Shown here piece by piece: positions 30,140-41,871 of a DNA stretch of 64,000 nucleotides (its first letter is position 1; each line of letters begins with the position of its first letter). Source of the DNA: Dipteris shenzhenensis (Eukaryota; Polypodiophyta; Polypodiopsida; Gleicheniales). Under the pieces are notes generated by a model that was not told the origin of the DNA, did not search any database, and saw nothing but the letters and a program-made list of their open reading frames with translations. Location: the NCBI GenBank assembly GCA_047967505.1, contig CM106541.1. One strand, 5' to 3'. The translations under genes were made by a program, and so were the position numbers.

Positions 30140-31150
30140 CATGTTAACATCCACGGAGTACTGTCATCGAATGCAAGGTAATCAATGATTAGAGGTGATT
30201 AGGCTTCATGATTTACTTCAACAGAAAAGCTCACGGATTTTGATCCCCAAATACACCAAGGCTAAAGATTCCAGGCAACGTGTACAGATTGTAGGTTCCA
30301 ACTAACACCCCAAGGCCAATGGCTACATGCAACGTGCACATTCTAATCTACGTCAACAAAAATAGCCATGGAAGGAGCACATCACAAACTCAGGGAGTTT
30401 GATCCCAAAATACCCTGGGGCCAAAGCATGTAGGAAACGTGCATAGGTGGTATGGTCGAGTGGCCAAGTTATAGGTTCCAGCTACTACAATTGTATTTTC
30501 TAGTTGCAAGCTACGGTTAAGTGTCTTGAGGAAGTTAAGCCTCACCACTCTAGGTTTTGAGCCTCATGAATGGGGTTTGAACCACAAATGGCTTAAGGCT
30601 TGAGGGTGCTCAGGGAGTTTGAGCCCCAGATAGCCTAAGCCTTGGAGGCACGAGGCTAACACAAGCACTATTTGGGAGCCGCACCTCCTAATGCCAGGCT
30701 TGTCCCAAGCACTCTAATGTGGTTAACACAAGCTCTATTTCCTCTAGTAGGGAGAGATGGAAAGAATAGCAATATGCCTTGGCACCCTATGGGCCCAAGA
30801 GCCTTTGGTTGTTAAAGAGAAGGAGAGTGCTAAAAGGAAAAGGGTTGGCCCTCCCTTCAAAATATGACTTGTATAAAAGGCCAAATGGTTGACTTTGGTC
30901 TCCCTCTTCCCTCCTGCTTTCTTCCTCTCCCTCCCTTCTCCCCTCCCTTCTCCCCTCTCCCCCTTCCCTCTTTCTCTCATGGAAACACATTGCAACAATC
31001 TGGAGGCCGCTTGAGTGACACTTGCGGTTGGCTCATCCCTTGCATTGCTCTCACAAGGATTAGCTCAGAGTGGAGGCTCCATCAGCATCTCTTCAACATC
31101 CCCACGACACATGAGTCACCATTGAGACCCACACACTAAGAGTCGAGGAT
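30140..31150 (+). repeat. Probable LTR of an unidentified retroelement
   Basis: Starts TGTTAACATCCACGG immediately after a polypurine run and contains a good TATA box (ttgtataaaaggcc). A CT-rich stretch at 30898-30975 lies where a transcript leader would be. The right end could not be fixed; no second copy is in the window. Runs such as gagtttgatccc recur within it. Confidence 0.5.
30869..30882 (+). promoter_or_regulatory. TATA box in the candidate LTR
   Basis: The sequence ttgtataaaaggcc fits the plant TATA consensus. It is followed about 30-40 bp downstream by pyrimidine-rich sequence suitable for transcription start. Confidence 0.5.
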
Positions 31151-32610
31151 GGCTAGATCAATCTCCCTCATCTGTTGCCCTACCCCTCGCATGTGTGCTA
31201 TGGTTCCAAGTCTTTCCTATGCCTCCATGGGTAATCTGCTTCATCTATTAACAAGGAACACGCCAATCCCATTGTGCCCATCTAATGTGAGTTCGATGCC
31301 TGAGCATACGTCCATTGTGATCCCTGATCTCCAAGTGCCAAAAAATGAGGGGCTGGTGTTCAAACTCCTCTCTGCAATGGGCTCAGCCGTAGTAGATAGC
31401 AAGAGCTCCCCTGACTCTCTCCAAGCTTGTTGTGGTTCCCTCTACATACAAGGGTCTATGTCATCTGCAAACTCTAAGTCTAGCAGCTCCTTTACCTATC
31501 TAATTGGGAGCCTCAACCCCGTAAGGCCCACCACCTATGATCTCAAGTAGTAGTCCAATTCCTTTGCTACAAAAAAGGAAAAGAAAGGGAGCTAGGGGAC
31601 AGACCTATGCCGGACCAAGCAAGAGAGAGGAAAGGCCTCGCTCATGTGTCCACCAACAAGCATTTGACTAGAGCTCCTTGCGTAACGTGCAGTGACTCCT
31701 TTAATCCATTTGTCTGAGAAACCCAACCTCTATATAGTGCCCCCCAAGAAAGACCTCTCCACCCTATCATTTCCTCCACCCTCGCCTCCCCCTCCATAGC
31801 AACTTCTTTAGCCTCCCCCCTTCCCACCCCCCTATCAATCCTGCCTTAGCTCCCCTGCTAGTAGGCAAGGGCACAACTGCATCCCCCTCTGCTTCCTCAT
31901 CTCAATAGCCTATCTCGCTCCCATCTCAGCCATCCCACTCTAGGGGGGATTCAAAGGGAAGGGGCTCATTCTCTCGATCAACATCTCCCAAACTTCAACC
32001 TAGGCATCCTCTCCCAAGAAACTTTGGAGATTGGGGCCCTAGAATTACCTAGATATCCCAGACTTCTATCCTCTACCACTAGAGGTGACATTCATGATCT
32101 TACAACCCCCTAAAGGGGGTTCGATTAGGATAGTGGACTCCCATACACATCTAGTTTGGCAATTCTAGTTCGCCTCCACTGGGTTAGAGAAGTAGACCCC
32201 AGGAGTATTTGATGCTATGATGGGGGAACAGATCTCACGCATGATGACCAATGGATGGGTCCAATGGGACTAGATCTTTGGCACGCTCATGGTGTTGAAG
32301 TGAACTTCTAGTTGAGCTTCATGCTCAACAAGCTGATCTATGGTTTGGCAGTAGGGGTTATCAGATTGCCGCTTGAGGCAAGGATTGATCCGACACATAA
32401 CTGGCCACTCTAGGGATGTGCTAAGATGTTCAGAGTGGACATCTCCTTCATGCTATAGTGGGCACAAAAGATTGGCATAGAGCCAGTGTCCACCCTGGTA
32501 TGCCATTGCATGGACATGGACTACTCACCCTCCAAACCCCCCTTGAAGTCACAAAATGAAAATTTTTTGGAACAGACACTCACTCATAGGCAAGCCTTGT
32601 TTCCTATTTC
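31151..32610 (+). other. Unassigned, possibly LINE ORF1 remnant
   Basis: Short frames in all phases with frequent stops. Just upstream of the LINE endonuclease, one frame includes GLAVGVIRLPLEARIDPTHN (about 32340-32400), loosely like the zinc-binding ORF1 of plant L1 elements. The position also fits ORF1, but the similarity is too weak to call. From 31150 to 31900 nothing is recognised apart from C-rich stretches. Confidence 0.3.
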
Positions 32611-33480
32611 CCCATCCTCATGATTTGGACCATAGTGAGTTGGAACATGCACGGGCTAACATGCATGGGCTCCATGACCATGCACGTAGTCAGCCCGTAG
32701 TACCTGATCCTTTGGAAGATGTTGCAAAGGGCAGTGGTAGGGCGAGTACTGGACTTCCTTTTGATACAAGATCACATGTTCTCAGCATCAAACTTCCACA
32801 GCACCATCACCTTCTTCCTGAGAGAGGCAATTTGGATGAGCAAAGGGGTTTGCAACTTGATCTCCCAATGGTGGCCTACGATGAGGGTGAGCTTATCCCA
32901 AGGTAGACAGTTTGGATGGGAGTTAGGATGGGAGAGTCCAGGATCGAGATCCTGAATGTGTATGCCCCATCATGCAAACAGGACGATCCAACATTTTGGA
33001 GGATATTGATAGAGTGTTTCCGAGATATTGACTTCTGGATCATTGGAGGAGACTTTAACAACCTGGACTTTGGAGAGGACAAGCAGGGGGTGCCTCCTTT
33101 TTCGAGATGCCAGCATCAATGTTGAGCATGTGGGAGCAATTCATCTTCATGATCAGTGGTAGAGACCCATAGAGAGAGCAAGAGTTCAGCAAGATACCTC
33201 CAGGGCAGCCTCTGCTTCTCATTCATTTAGAGAAGGACTTCTTGAGAGGCTGGATTGCTTCTACATTGGGGACCGAGCACTCCACAGAGGTGGCTCTACA
33301 AAGATTCTAGCAAGCACCATGATGTAAGACATCTCTCCAACATTACTCTACCTAGAGCAGGGTCTTCCCCAAAAGGGGGTTTGCATTCTAGAGGACCTCC
33401 TACAAGATGAGGAGATTCAGTAGGTTATAGCAGAGATTTGGCAACACTTAGAGTGAGAACCTCACGAGAGCTAGGCATTG
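32611..33480 (+). pseudogene. LINE (L1-like) endonuclease domain
   Basis: Apurinic-type endonuclease N-terminus of a non-LTR retrotransposon ORF2. It opens with IVSWNMHGL (about 32630-32660), passes a VLDFLLIQDHMF block corresponding to the family's PDI-FLQE motif, and reaches ILNVYAPSCKQ and FWIIGGDFNNLDFGEDKQG (about 32950-33090). A CFYIGDRALHRGG segment lies near 33255-33295. At least one stop falls after the first block, a frameshift precedes VYAP, and the following RT domain is not found. It is a broken fragment. LINE copies are often 5' truncated, but here the 3' part is absent, so a later deletion or insertion is implied. Confidence 0.75.
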
Positions 33481-34031
33481 TCTGTGGTAGATGTGATTCA
33501 AAGGAGCAGTGAGGAGCTACAGTCTCATGTCCATAGATGGAGTAGGGCTCTTCAGGAGCATGAGTGTGCACTGCGACAAGACCTCACCTCCATAGAGAGG
33601 CTCAGGGAGCAGGATCCATGATCCTAGTGGTTTTGCGACATGAGAGGAACCACGAGAATCTGGCATGCTCAACTAGTAGTAGAGAAATTGAGCAGATGTA
33701 CAGTCTCTTTCTCAAAGGTGATCTCCAAGAGCATGATGACTGACTTGAAGAATTGCAAGGATAGCAAATCCAAATTGTCATCTCAATAAATCAGAGTTTC
33801 TATGAATGTGATGGGGACTTCCCTCAAATTGGTTTTTGAGCAATACAATAGAAAGATGAATTTTCTGCATATGAAAGCCACAGATGCAACAAAGACATTG
33901 CTATGTGAGAGAATGCTAAAGGAGGGTGTAGAAGCCAAGGTAGAAGAGGTAGACATGAAGGCCTTGTAGGTAAGAGAGCAAGCTAAGGCCACTAAAAAAA
34001 TGGGCGAGATGAAAAGGCATAAAAGAGACTC
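33481..34031 (+). other. Remnant downstream of the LINE endonuclease
   Basis: A plus-strand reading is rich in Gln, Glu and Leu (SSEELQSHVHRWSRALQEHE near 33505-33560), like the helical linker after the endonuclease in plant L1 ORF2. No YADD box or other RT motif is seen before the gypsy LTR begins. Confidence 0.4.
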
Positions 34032-35361
34032 TTGGCTCTTTCCTACTGCTTTCATAGGAAGAGCTGGGTTTTCTCAATATGCAGGGTTCCGAGGCTTTTT
34101 ATCACCTACAGATATATCGGGGTTGTCGGTTGTAGTATATGTATAGCTTAGGACCTCAAGTCGTGTTCCGGTGAGAGATGTAGGCTTAAGTGTGGTAAGT
34201 AAACAAAGTACATGCATGTGTAAAAGGAATGTGTATCATCATGATTGAGGCAATAAAGGCTTTTGCCTTCATTGGGGGTTGTAGGATTTAGGAAGAGTTT
34301 AAGGATTAGAAGGAGGTTCCAAGGTTTAGAAGGAGGTTCCAGGGGTAGAAGGAGTCCCAAGGTTTAGAAGGAGGTTCCAGGGTTAGAAGGAGTTCCAAGG
34401 TTTAGAAGGAGGTTCCAGGGTTAGAAGGAGGATCCAAGGTTCAAGGTAGAGTACATGGTGGAGTACTCGTCTCCCTCGTAGATCATGGAGTTTAAGGGTT
34501 GAGGAACAAAGGGTTTAGGGGGAGCATAGGAGTGGGAGAGGAAGAAGGTGTAAGAGCATGGGGGAAAGAGGAGAGAGGAGGGAAGAGGAGGAGAGAGGAC
34601 GAGGAGGAGGAGGGAGGATGAGGAGGAAGAGGGAGGAGGAGGAGGAGGGAGGAGGAGGAGGAAGAGGGAGGAGGAGAAGGGAGGAGGAGGAGGGAGGAGG
34701 AGAGGGAGAGGATGGGTTGCAAGGTTGGAGGAGAGGGGAGGAGTTGCAAGGTTAGTGCTTTTGGACATGGAGTGCAAGGTAGCATGGACACTTGAGACAA
34801 TTGCTTGGAATACCAAAGTAAAACTCAACACAATGCCCCAAAGAGTGTGGGCTTCATTCCATTATAGGGTATTTATACAAGTTGGAGAGCTTCTCTCTCT
34901 GCATGTAGGAAGTGTAACACATTCTCTCTCTACATGTAGAACTTGCATGTACAAGTCGTATGTAGAACTTGCATGTACAACTCGCATGTAGGAGTTATAT
35001 ATAGAAGTCATATGTAGAAGTCGTATGTAGAACTTGCATGTACAACTTGCATGTAGGAGTTGTATGTAGAATTCGTACGTAGAACTTGCATGTACAATTG
35101 CATGTATAACTCGCATGTACAACTCGTATGTAGATCTTGCATGTAGAAGTCATATGTAGAACTTGCATGTAGAACTCGCATGTACAACTCGCATGTACAA
35201 CTCACATGTAGGAGTTGCATGTAGAACTTGCATGTAGAACATGCCAAGTTGGATTTCTAAGAGGGATAATTTCTAGCCTTATGCAAGTACAAGTGGAGCT
35301 TTGCCGCTACTCTACACACACATTCTGTTCTACCTAAGTCCATGTTGGCACAAAGTCAACA
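34032..35361 (-). repeat. Gypsy-like LTR, copy 2, probable solo LTR
   Basis: Full-length relative of copy 1 (about 1330 bp), longer because of its 12-bp minisatellite (about 34899-35250). No PBS or polypurine tract adjoins either end. The flanks gactc (34027-34031) and tactc (35362-35366) agree at four of five bases, which fits an aged target duplication. The outer TG at the left end has been lost. This is what recombination between the two LTRs of one element would leave. Confidence 0.75.
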
Positions 35362-35989
35362 TACTCATGGATCCATTTTATTACCTATCCTTGGGTTATG
35401 GCTGATTGCAAGCACATACCTAGGTTGCCATTTTTTAGTCCAATGGCTGTGGAACTTGTGTCGGGCCAGTTGATCCTGTTGTAAAGCCTTAGCACCATAC
35501 AATTTTTGCACAGTTTCTAGGTAGCCTATATCCACCATTTGCTCAAATAGAGATATATGGTGTGCTTCTAAGAAGATCACTCTTTGATAGAGTTAGCTTG
35601 TAATATCTGAGCATCAACCCTTTCATTGGGATTAAAGCTGAGTGGAGGCAAATGGGAATCAAGGTAACATGGGACCTCCAGAATGAATTCCAATGCTTTA
35701 CAGAATATAGCACTTAGGGAAGGAAGCGATCAATGTTGCCACGCATTATTTGCTCATGCTGCTGAAGTGCTCGGACAATTGTGCCTTGGATATTCCATTC
35801 TACACCAGAGTATGGTTCGATCATTGGCCAATTAATGGTTTGATCTTTAGCCAAAGTGTGTATGTTGGCTTCCCATTTTTTACACCGTGGAACTGCATAG
35901 AACTTGGGATGGGTTCTCAGACATGGAGGCGCCCATAAGTACTCCTCTAAGAAGATTACATCAAAGAGCTTGGGACGGTACCAATTAGT
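35362..35989 (-). pseudogene. Unidentified coding region, part 1
   Basis: A minus-strand reading with few stops (for example WAPPCLRTHPKFYAVPRCKK and INWPMIEPYSGVEWNIQGTI, about 35700-35940). It is contiguous in sense with 41872 onwards once copia A2 is ignored: the flanks are ttagt at 35985-35989 and ttagg at 41872-41876. The family is not recognised. See 41872-44930. Confidence 0.45.
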
Positions 35990-36139
35990 TGTGGGGGTTA
36001 AAGGTCACTGTGCCTTAACCTCGGTTATGTACAATACTCAAACACATATATAAATGAATGAAAAAGAAGATTAGGGTGGTTCTGCACCCTGTCTCTCTCT
36101 CTCCTTCTTCCGTTCTTGCTTCCGTTGAGAGCACTCTCA
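35990..36139 (+). repeat. Copia A2 5' LTR
   Basis: TGTGGGGGTT to CACTCTCA, 150 bp. It lacks the accaaaacttgtgtggctctct segment present in the other three LTRs of the family. It has a TATA-like acacatatataaatg near 36041-36055. Confidence 0.95.
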
Positions 36140-36141
36140 AC

Positions 36142-36153
36142 TGGTATCAGAGC
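36142..36153 (+). other. Copia A2 primer-binding site
   Basis: TGGTATCAGAGC, two bases after the LTR, complementary to the 3' end of initiator tRNA-Met. Confidence 0.95.
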
Positions 36154-37582
36154 CCGGGTGATCTAGCTAAGCGTGCGTGAATGCTTGAAGCTCAGTAGCT
36201 CTGTGGGAGGAAGGAGAAGCTTTGTGGGAAGCTTTGTGGGTGACTTTACTTGCATCCGAGTGTGCAGAGACCTTAGAGGAACCTTTGGAAAAGTCACTTT
36301 GGCTTTGTGAAGTGGTTTTGAGAGCCTGTTAAGAGCTTTCAAAGAAAAAGTCGTTTTTTGAGCTTTTTCCTGTTCCGTTCAATGACAGAGACTCCGTATT
36401 GACTTGTAGAGGCAACTATTGCTTGCTTTTGGTGTCCACTTCACTTCAGGAGCTTGGAAACACCTTCATTCTTGAATCTGGGATCATTTGATTGGATTTC
36501 TGACTCACTGTGTCAGTTCCTGCGTTTTTTACCCGGGTGTTGGAACTCAAGTTTGGAGCAACCATTTGTAGATCTGTCAGTTTTGGTGGACTCAGGAGGT
36601 CCTAAAACTTCTATGTTGCTCATCATTCGTACTCTGGTGGAGTTTACAAACAGCTCTGTTTCAAAAAACGTTTTTCAGTCCGTATGTTGGACCCAGTGAT
36701 TGACACCACGGTTTCCAAAACCGTCTGTCCCATTGCGTGTTCTGAACGCCCAAAAACCCCTACCTATCAGTTCTTGCATGATTCGGTGGAGGATTTTCAG
36801 AGTTATAAATCTCTGTGTATTCGATTTCATCTCTCTGTTATGCATTTTTCATACTAAGGTTTTGAAACCTTAGATTTATGCCACATGGCAGTGGATAAGT
36901 GTTGACTCCCATTTCTCACTCATCGGTTGGGATTTTGGAGTTCTGGCAAAAGAGAGATATTTGCATATTTTCTTGCTGAGTCCGATTATGCAATGGCGCC
37001 CATGTTTTGAAGCATCTCAGGTTCTATTTTCAGTAGCACTCATTACCGTGGGACTATGATTTCTTGAGCATACCTTATGCAGATCACTCTGGTTGCAGTT
37101 TGAGCAGTGTGTGCGCTCATTCGTGGTATGCATTGGGTTGCAATGGATGATTTATAGGCCATATGAATGCATTGCGGTCCTTGTTGGATGCGCTGATAGG
37201 CCCAAATTGCCTTGTGGGATGCTATTTTTTATGGACGCTTTGCACATGGATGCTATTTTATGCTGAGGGACAGCTTTGATACATTGTTGGTGATGCACTG
37301 ATAGTGCTATGCTCTCTTGGATGAGATATAATTGATGCATATGCCAGTGGACGGTGTTTATGCTTGAGTCATTTGGCACTTATTGGCATTTTCTTTTGGG
37401 CCAAATTTGCTCATATGGATGCATAGTATATGCACATGTGTTAGATGCATCTTTTAATGCTTTGAGCTTTGAGTTTTGGTGATATTTCACACTATTGTGG
37501 CATACACATTTGGGTGCACCTGGTATTTGGTGTGATTCTCTCTTGCAGGGACTAGCATTTGGGATTTTGTTTTATTTGCATC
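36154..37582 (+). other. Copia A2 leader
   Basis: 1.43 kb without a conserved frame, colinear with the A1 leader apart from the replacement at about 36560-36585. Unusually long for a copia leader; it may hold packaging signals, although none is recognised. Confidence 0.8.
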
Positions 37583-40500
37583 ATGGCATCCTCTTCCATG
37601 CCTAAAAAGGAGTTTTTCAGCATTAAAAAGTTTGATGGGACAAACTTTTCTTTGTGGAAAGAACAAATAAGGGATGTGCTTATTCAAAAGAAGCAGATTA
37701 AACCCTTGGCAGGGATTAAAGCTAAGCCTGCAAATATGTCTGAGGATGATTGGAATGAGTTGGATGCATTAGCAAAGTCTACTATTAGACTTCATCTTGC
37801 AGAGTTAGTTTATTTCACAGTAGTAAATGAGCAGACTACGGAAGATTTGTGGAAGAAACTGTGTGCCACTTATGAGAAGGAAACTGCCTCTAATAAAGTT
37901 TACCTCATGAAGAGGTTGTTTGAGCTGCAGATGAAGGAAGGGGTCTCCATTGCTTCTCACTTGAATGAATTCAATATTATTTTCAGCCAGCTTCAGGCTC
38001 AGAAAATGAATTTTGATGCGGAGACTAAGGCAATATTTCTCTTATGTTCATTGCCATCCTCGTGGGATACCTTCCGTACAGCTGTCAGTAACTCTGCACC
38101 TCGTGGAGTACTGAAATTTGATGATGTTGTGGGTAGCTTGTTGGCCGAGGAGATTAGACGGAAGTCTATGGATGGCAACGAGCAGGATGCAGCCTTAAAT
38201 GTGCAAAGGGGCAGATCACAGTTCAGGGGGAAGTCCCAAGAAACAGGGAAGTCTCGTAGCAAATCCAGGGCACGGAACATTGAGTGTTACCATTGTGGCA
38301 AGAAGGGCCATATGAAAAAGGATTGCTACAAGCTGAAAAGAGAGCAAAAGGATAAGAAAAAGAATGCAAATTGGGGTGCAAATCAAAAGGAAGAAAGTCC
38401 AAGGGAAGACAAAGCAAAAGTGAAGATCGAGGAGATCAATGCAGTTACACATGATAGTGACAATGACATTCTCTTCATGTCTAGTTTATCTACAGAGTTG
38501 CTTACCACTTCAGATGATGCATATTCCCAGGATTGGATTTTGGATTCTGGTGCTTCATTCCATGTTAGTCCCCATAGGGAATGGTTCTCCACTTATGATA
38601 GTGGAAAGACAGGTTGTGTGCATCTTGGAAATGACTATGCATGTGACATAGTGGGAGCAGGTGACATAAAGTTTTCTTTTGCAAATGGGTCTGCATTTGT
38701 TTTGAAACATGTGAGACATGTGCCTAAGTTGACCAAGAGTCTTATTTCAGTGGGTCAGCTAGATGATGCTGGTTTTCACACCACTTTTGGCTTTCAGAGT
38801 TGGAAAATTCAGAAGGGCTCTATGCTTTTGGCTAGGGGTGCCAAGTGTGGGACTTTGTATCCCTTACATGTATCAGGGGTATTTGATCATGTTGTTGCAA
38901 TAACCGAGCAGCCAAGCACTTCTTTGTGGCATTGCAGGTTGAGGCACATGAGCCAGAATGGAATGAAACTCTTATACCGTTTGGGTTATGTACCACATTT
39001 GAGTTTCTCTGATTTTGAATTTTGTGAGCATTGTCTCTATGGGAAGCAGACTAAATCAGCCCATAAAAGAAGGGGAGAGAAAGAGTTTGAAATGCTTGAT
39101 TTGGTGCATTCAGACGTATGTGGTCCCATGCCTACACGGTCATTAGGCGGGGCTGAATACTATGTGACATTCATTGATGATGCAACTAGGAAAGTGTGGG
39201 CTTATGCTATAGCTCGGAAGAGTGATGTGTTCCAGGTATTTCAGAAATGGCTGGCCTTGGTTGAGAATCAGTCAGGTAGAACGCTTAAATGCCTACGGAC
39301 TGACAATGGTGGAGAGTATCTCTCTCATGACTTTCAGCATTTCTGTGATACACGTGGGATTAAGAGGGAGCTCACATCCCCTCGTACTCCAGAGCAAAAT
39401 CCAGTTGTAGAAAAGATGAACCGTACCATTTAACAAAGGTTGCAATGCATGCTTTCCAATGCAAGTCTTTCTCGTGGTTTTTGGGTTGAGGCAATGAAGA
39501 CTGCAGTGCATGTGATCAATAGATCACCTAGTAAGAGTTTGGATGGTGGTATTCCTGAAGAGGCATCGAGTGGCAAGAAGCCCTCTTACTCTCATTTGTG
39601 TATATTTGGGTGTGAGGCATATGCACATGTGCCAAAAGAGCTTCGAAAGAAGCTAGATCCTAAGTCTAGGAAATGCATCTTTCTGGGTTATGGTGAAAGT
39701 GGAGAGATGGGCTATCGTCTCTGGGATCCAGAAGCAAAGAAGATCATACACAGCCATGATGTGGTCTTCAATGAGAAGAAGATGCATAAGGCACCCATGA
39801 GGGATGTGGAAATGAGGAGAATCACTTTCCAGGATGTGAATCCACCTGCATATGTTGATAGACAGCAAGCTGTCCATGCACCAAATGTGCAAGAAATGGT
39901 ACAACCAAGTACTCCCACAAATATACAATCAGGGGTAGATGATGGATCATCTATTGGTGGAAATGATGAGCCAAATGTGGCTGATATGCAGGTGGGACAG
40001 CAAGCTGAAATGCCCTTGAGAAGATCATCTAGAGTGTCTAGACCGCCTGATAGGTTTGTTCCAGGGGTAGACTATGTGATGCTTACTGATTGCGAGGAGC
40101 CTTCTTGCTACAAAGAGGCTATGATGCGTGAGGATCAACGCAAGTGGGAGTATGCTATGCAATCAGAGATGAGTTCACTTATGAAGAATAAGACTTGGGA
40201 CTTGGTTTCTTTGCCACATGGAAAGAAAGCATTGCCATGTAAATGGGTCTACAAAATGAAGGTCACAGGTGATGATGTGCCTAGGTACAAGGCCTGTTCG
40301 GTTGCTAAAGGGTTCAAGCAAGAGAAGGGTGTGGACTTTGATGAGATATTCTCTCCGGTTGTGAAGATGACCACACTTAGATGCATGCTTGGACTAGTGG
40401 CAGTAGAGGATATGGAGCTTATGCAAATGGATGTCAAGACAGCTTTCTTGCATGGGGATTTGCATGAGAAAATTTACATGGTGCAGCCGAAAGGCTTTGA

Positions 40501-41647
40501 AGAAAAGGGCAAAGAGCATTTAGTTTGCAAGCTAAAGAAGAGTCTCTATGGTCTTAAGCAAGCACCTAGAGAATGGTATCAGAAGTTTGATGCTTTCATT
40601 CGGTCCTAGGGTTTTAGAAGGAGTGAAATTGATCACTGCCTCTACACTAAAAGGGCTAAGGATAATAGCCTGATAATCTTGGCACTATATGTGGATGATA
40701 TGCTATTGGCTAGCAAGAATACTTATGAGCTAGATGCATTAAAGGCCAAGTTGCATGAGGCCTTTGATATGAAGGATTTGGGACTTGCAGGTCATATTCT
40801 TGGTATACGCATCACGCGTGATCGGAGTAGGAAACTCCTTTGGCTTTCACAAAAAGAGTATGTTACAAAAGTATGGCGACGTTTCAATATGGAGGGGGGG
40901 AAGGCAGTGAGTACTCCATTGCCTCCATATGTGAAACTGAGTCATACGGATAATCCCAAATCAGATGAGGAGAGGGCCATGATGGCCAAGGTTCCTTATG
41001 CATCAGCAGTTGGGAGTCTTATGTATGCTATGATAGCTACTAGACCAGACATTGCATTTGCAGTGGGAGTTGTTAGCCGATATATGGCTAATCTAGGAAA
41101 GAGGCATTGGGAGGCAGTTAAGTGCATCATGAGGTACATGAAGGGTACCAAGGAGATGTGCATCTACTTTGGTAAAGGAGACATGCATGTACTTGGGTAC
41201 ACAGATTCAGACTATGCAGGGCATGTGGACAGTAGGAGATCCACTTCTGGTTATGTGTTCACCTTTGCAGGTGGTGCAGTGTCGTGGATGTCTCGCGCAC
41301 AGAAGTGCATTGCTTTGTCTACCACAGAGGCTGAGTATGTTGCAGCCACAGAGGGTTGCAAGGAGGCTATATGGCTTGATCGGCTAGTGGGAGATTTGGG
41401 GATTCATACAGGTGTACCAACATTGCATAGTGATTCCATGAGTGCTATTCAGCTAGCACGGAATCCGGTCTTTCATGCAAAGACCAAACACATTGAGGTC
41501 AGGTACCATTTCATCAGGGAGGTACTTGAGGACAAGTGCATAGAGCTTGTCAAGGTTCATACAGATGATAACCCTGCAGATATGCTGACGAAGAGTCTAC
41601 CTAGTCAACGGTTTGAGTATTGTCGTGTATTGATGGGCATTGGATAG
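37583..41647 (+). pseudogene. gag-pol: Copia A2 gag-pol polyprotein, two nonsense codons
   Basis: One frame of 1354 codons from MASSSMPKKEFFSIKKFDGT. The order is UBN2-type gag (residues 1-220), CCHC knuckle CYHCGKKGHMKKDC (about 234), protease WILDSGASFH (about 317), pre-integrase HHCC region, integrase core with LVHSDVCG (about 507), FIDDATRKVW, LRTDNGGEY and the Glu of VVEKMNRT (about 613), RT with KWVYKMK (about 887), [17 protein letters not shown] and LYVDDMLLAS (about 1036), and RNase H with GYTDSDYAG (about 1206), STSGYVF and ALSTTEAEY. Stops are TAA at codon 617 (39431) and TAG at codon 1009 (40607); A1 has CAA and CAG there. In RT the usual RYKARLV reads RYKACSV. The Met at 37583 is chosen over earlier in-frame codons because A1 keeps it. 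The enzymes would copy element RNA and integrate it; as it stands this copy needs stop suppression or help in trans. Confidence 0.95.
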
Positions 41648-41689
41648 TATGCTCACTGGTTGTTCTCCCTTAAAGGCACATTGTCCTTT

Positions 41690-41700
41690 AAGTGGGAGGT
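41690..41700 (+). other. Copia A2 polypurine tract
   Basis: AAGTGGGAGGT directly before the 3' LTR, identical to the A1 site. Confidence 0.78.
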
Positions 41701-41871
41701 TGTGGGGGTTAAAGGTCACTGTGCCTTAACCCCGGTTATGTACAATACTCAAACACATATATAAATGAATGAAAAAGAAGATTAGGGTGGTTCTGCACCC
41801 ACCAAAACTTGTGTGGCTCTCTGTCTCTCTCTCTCCTTCTTCCGTTCTTGCTTCCGTTGAGAGCACTCTCA
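41701..41871 (+). repeat. Copia A2 3' LTR
   Basis: 171 bp with TG and CA ends. It differs from the 5' LTR by one substitution (ccccgg against cctcgg) and the 21-bp segment missing from the latter. Confidence 0.95.

Larger units (their letters stand above)
35990..41871 (+). mobile_element. Ty1/copia element A2, nearly intact
   Basis: A 5.88-kb copia element with LTRs of 150 bp (5') and 171 bp (3'), a perfect initiator-tRNA PBS, a 1.43-kb leader, a single gag-pol frame and a polypurine tract. The LTRs differ by one substitution and one 21-bp deletion in the 5' copy, so the insertion is recent. The flanks ttagt and ttagg form a target duplication with one mismatch. The frame has only two nonsense codons and no frameshift. 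The same family as A1 at 8083-14223. Confidence 0.96.

Noticed and set aside
34032-35361. Full gypsy element starting at this LTR
   Set aside because: No PBS, gag or polypurine tract adjoins either end; a solo LTR fits better.
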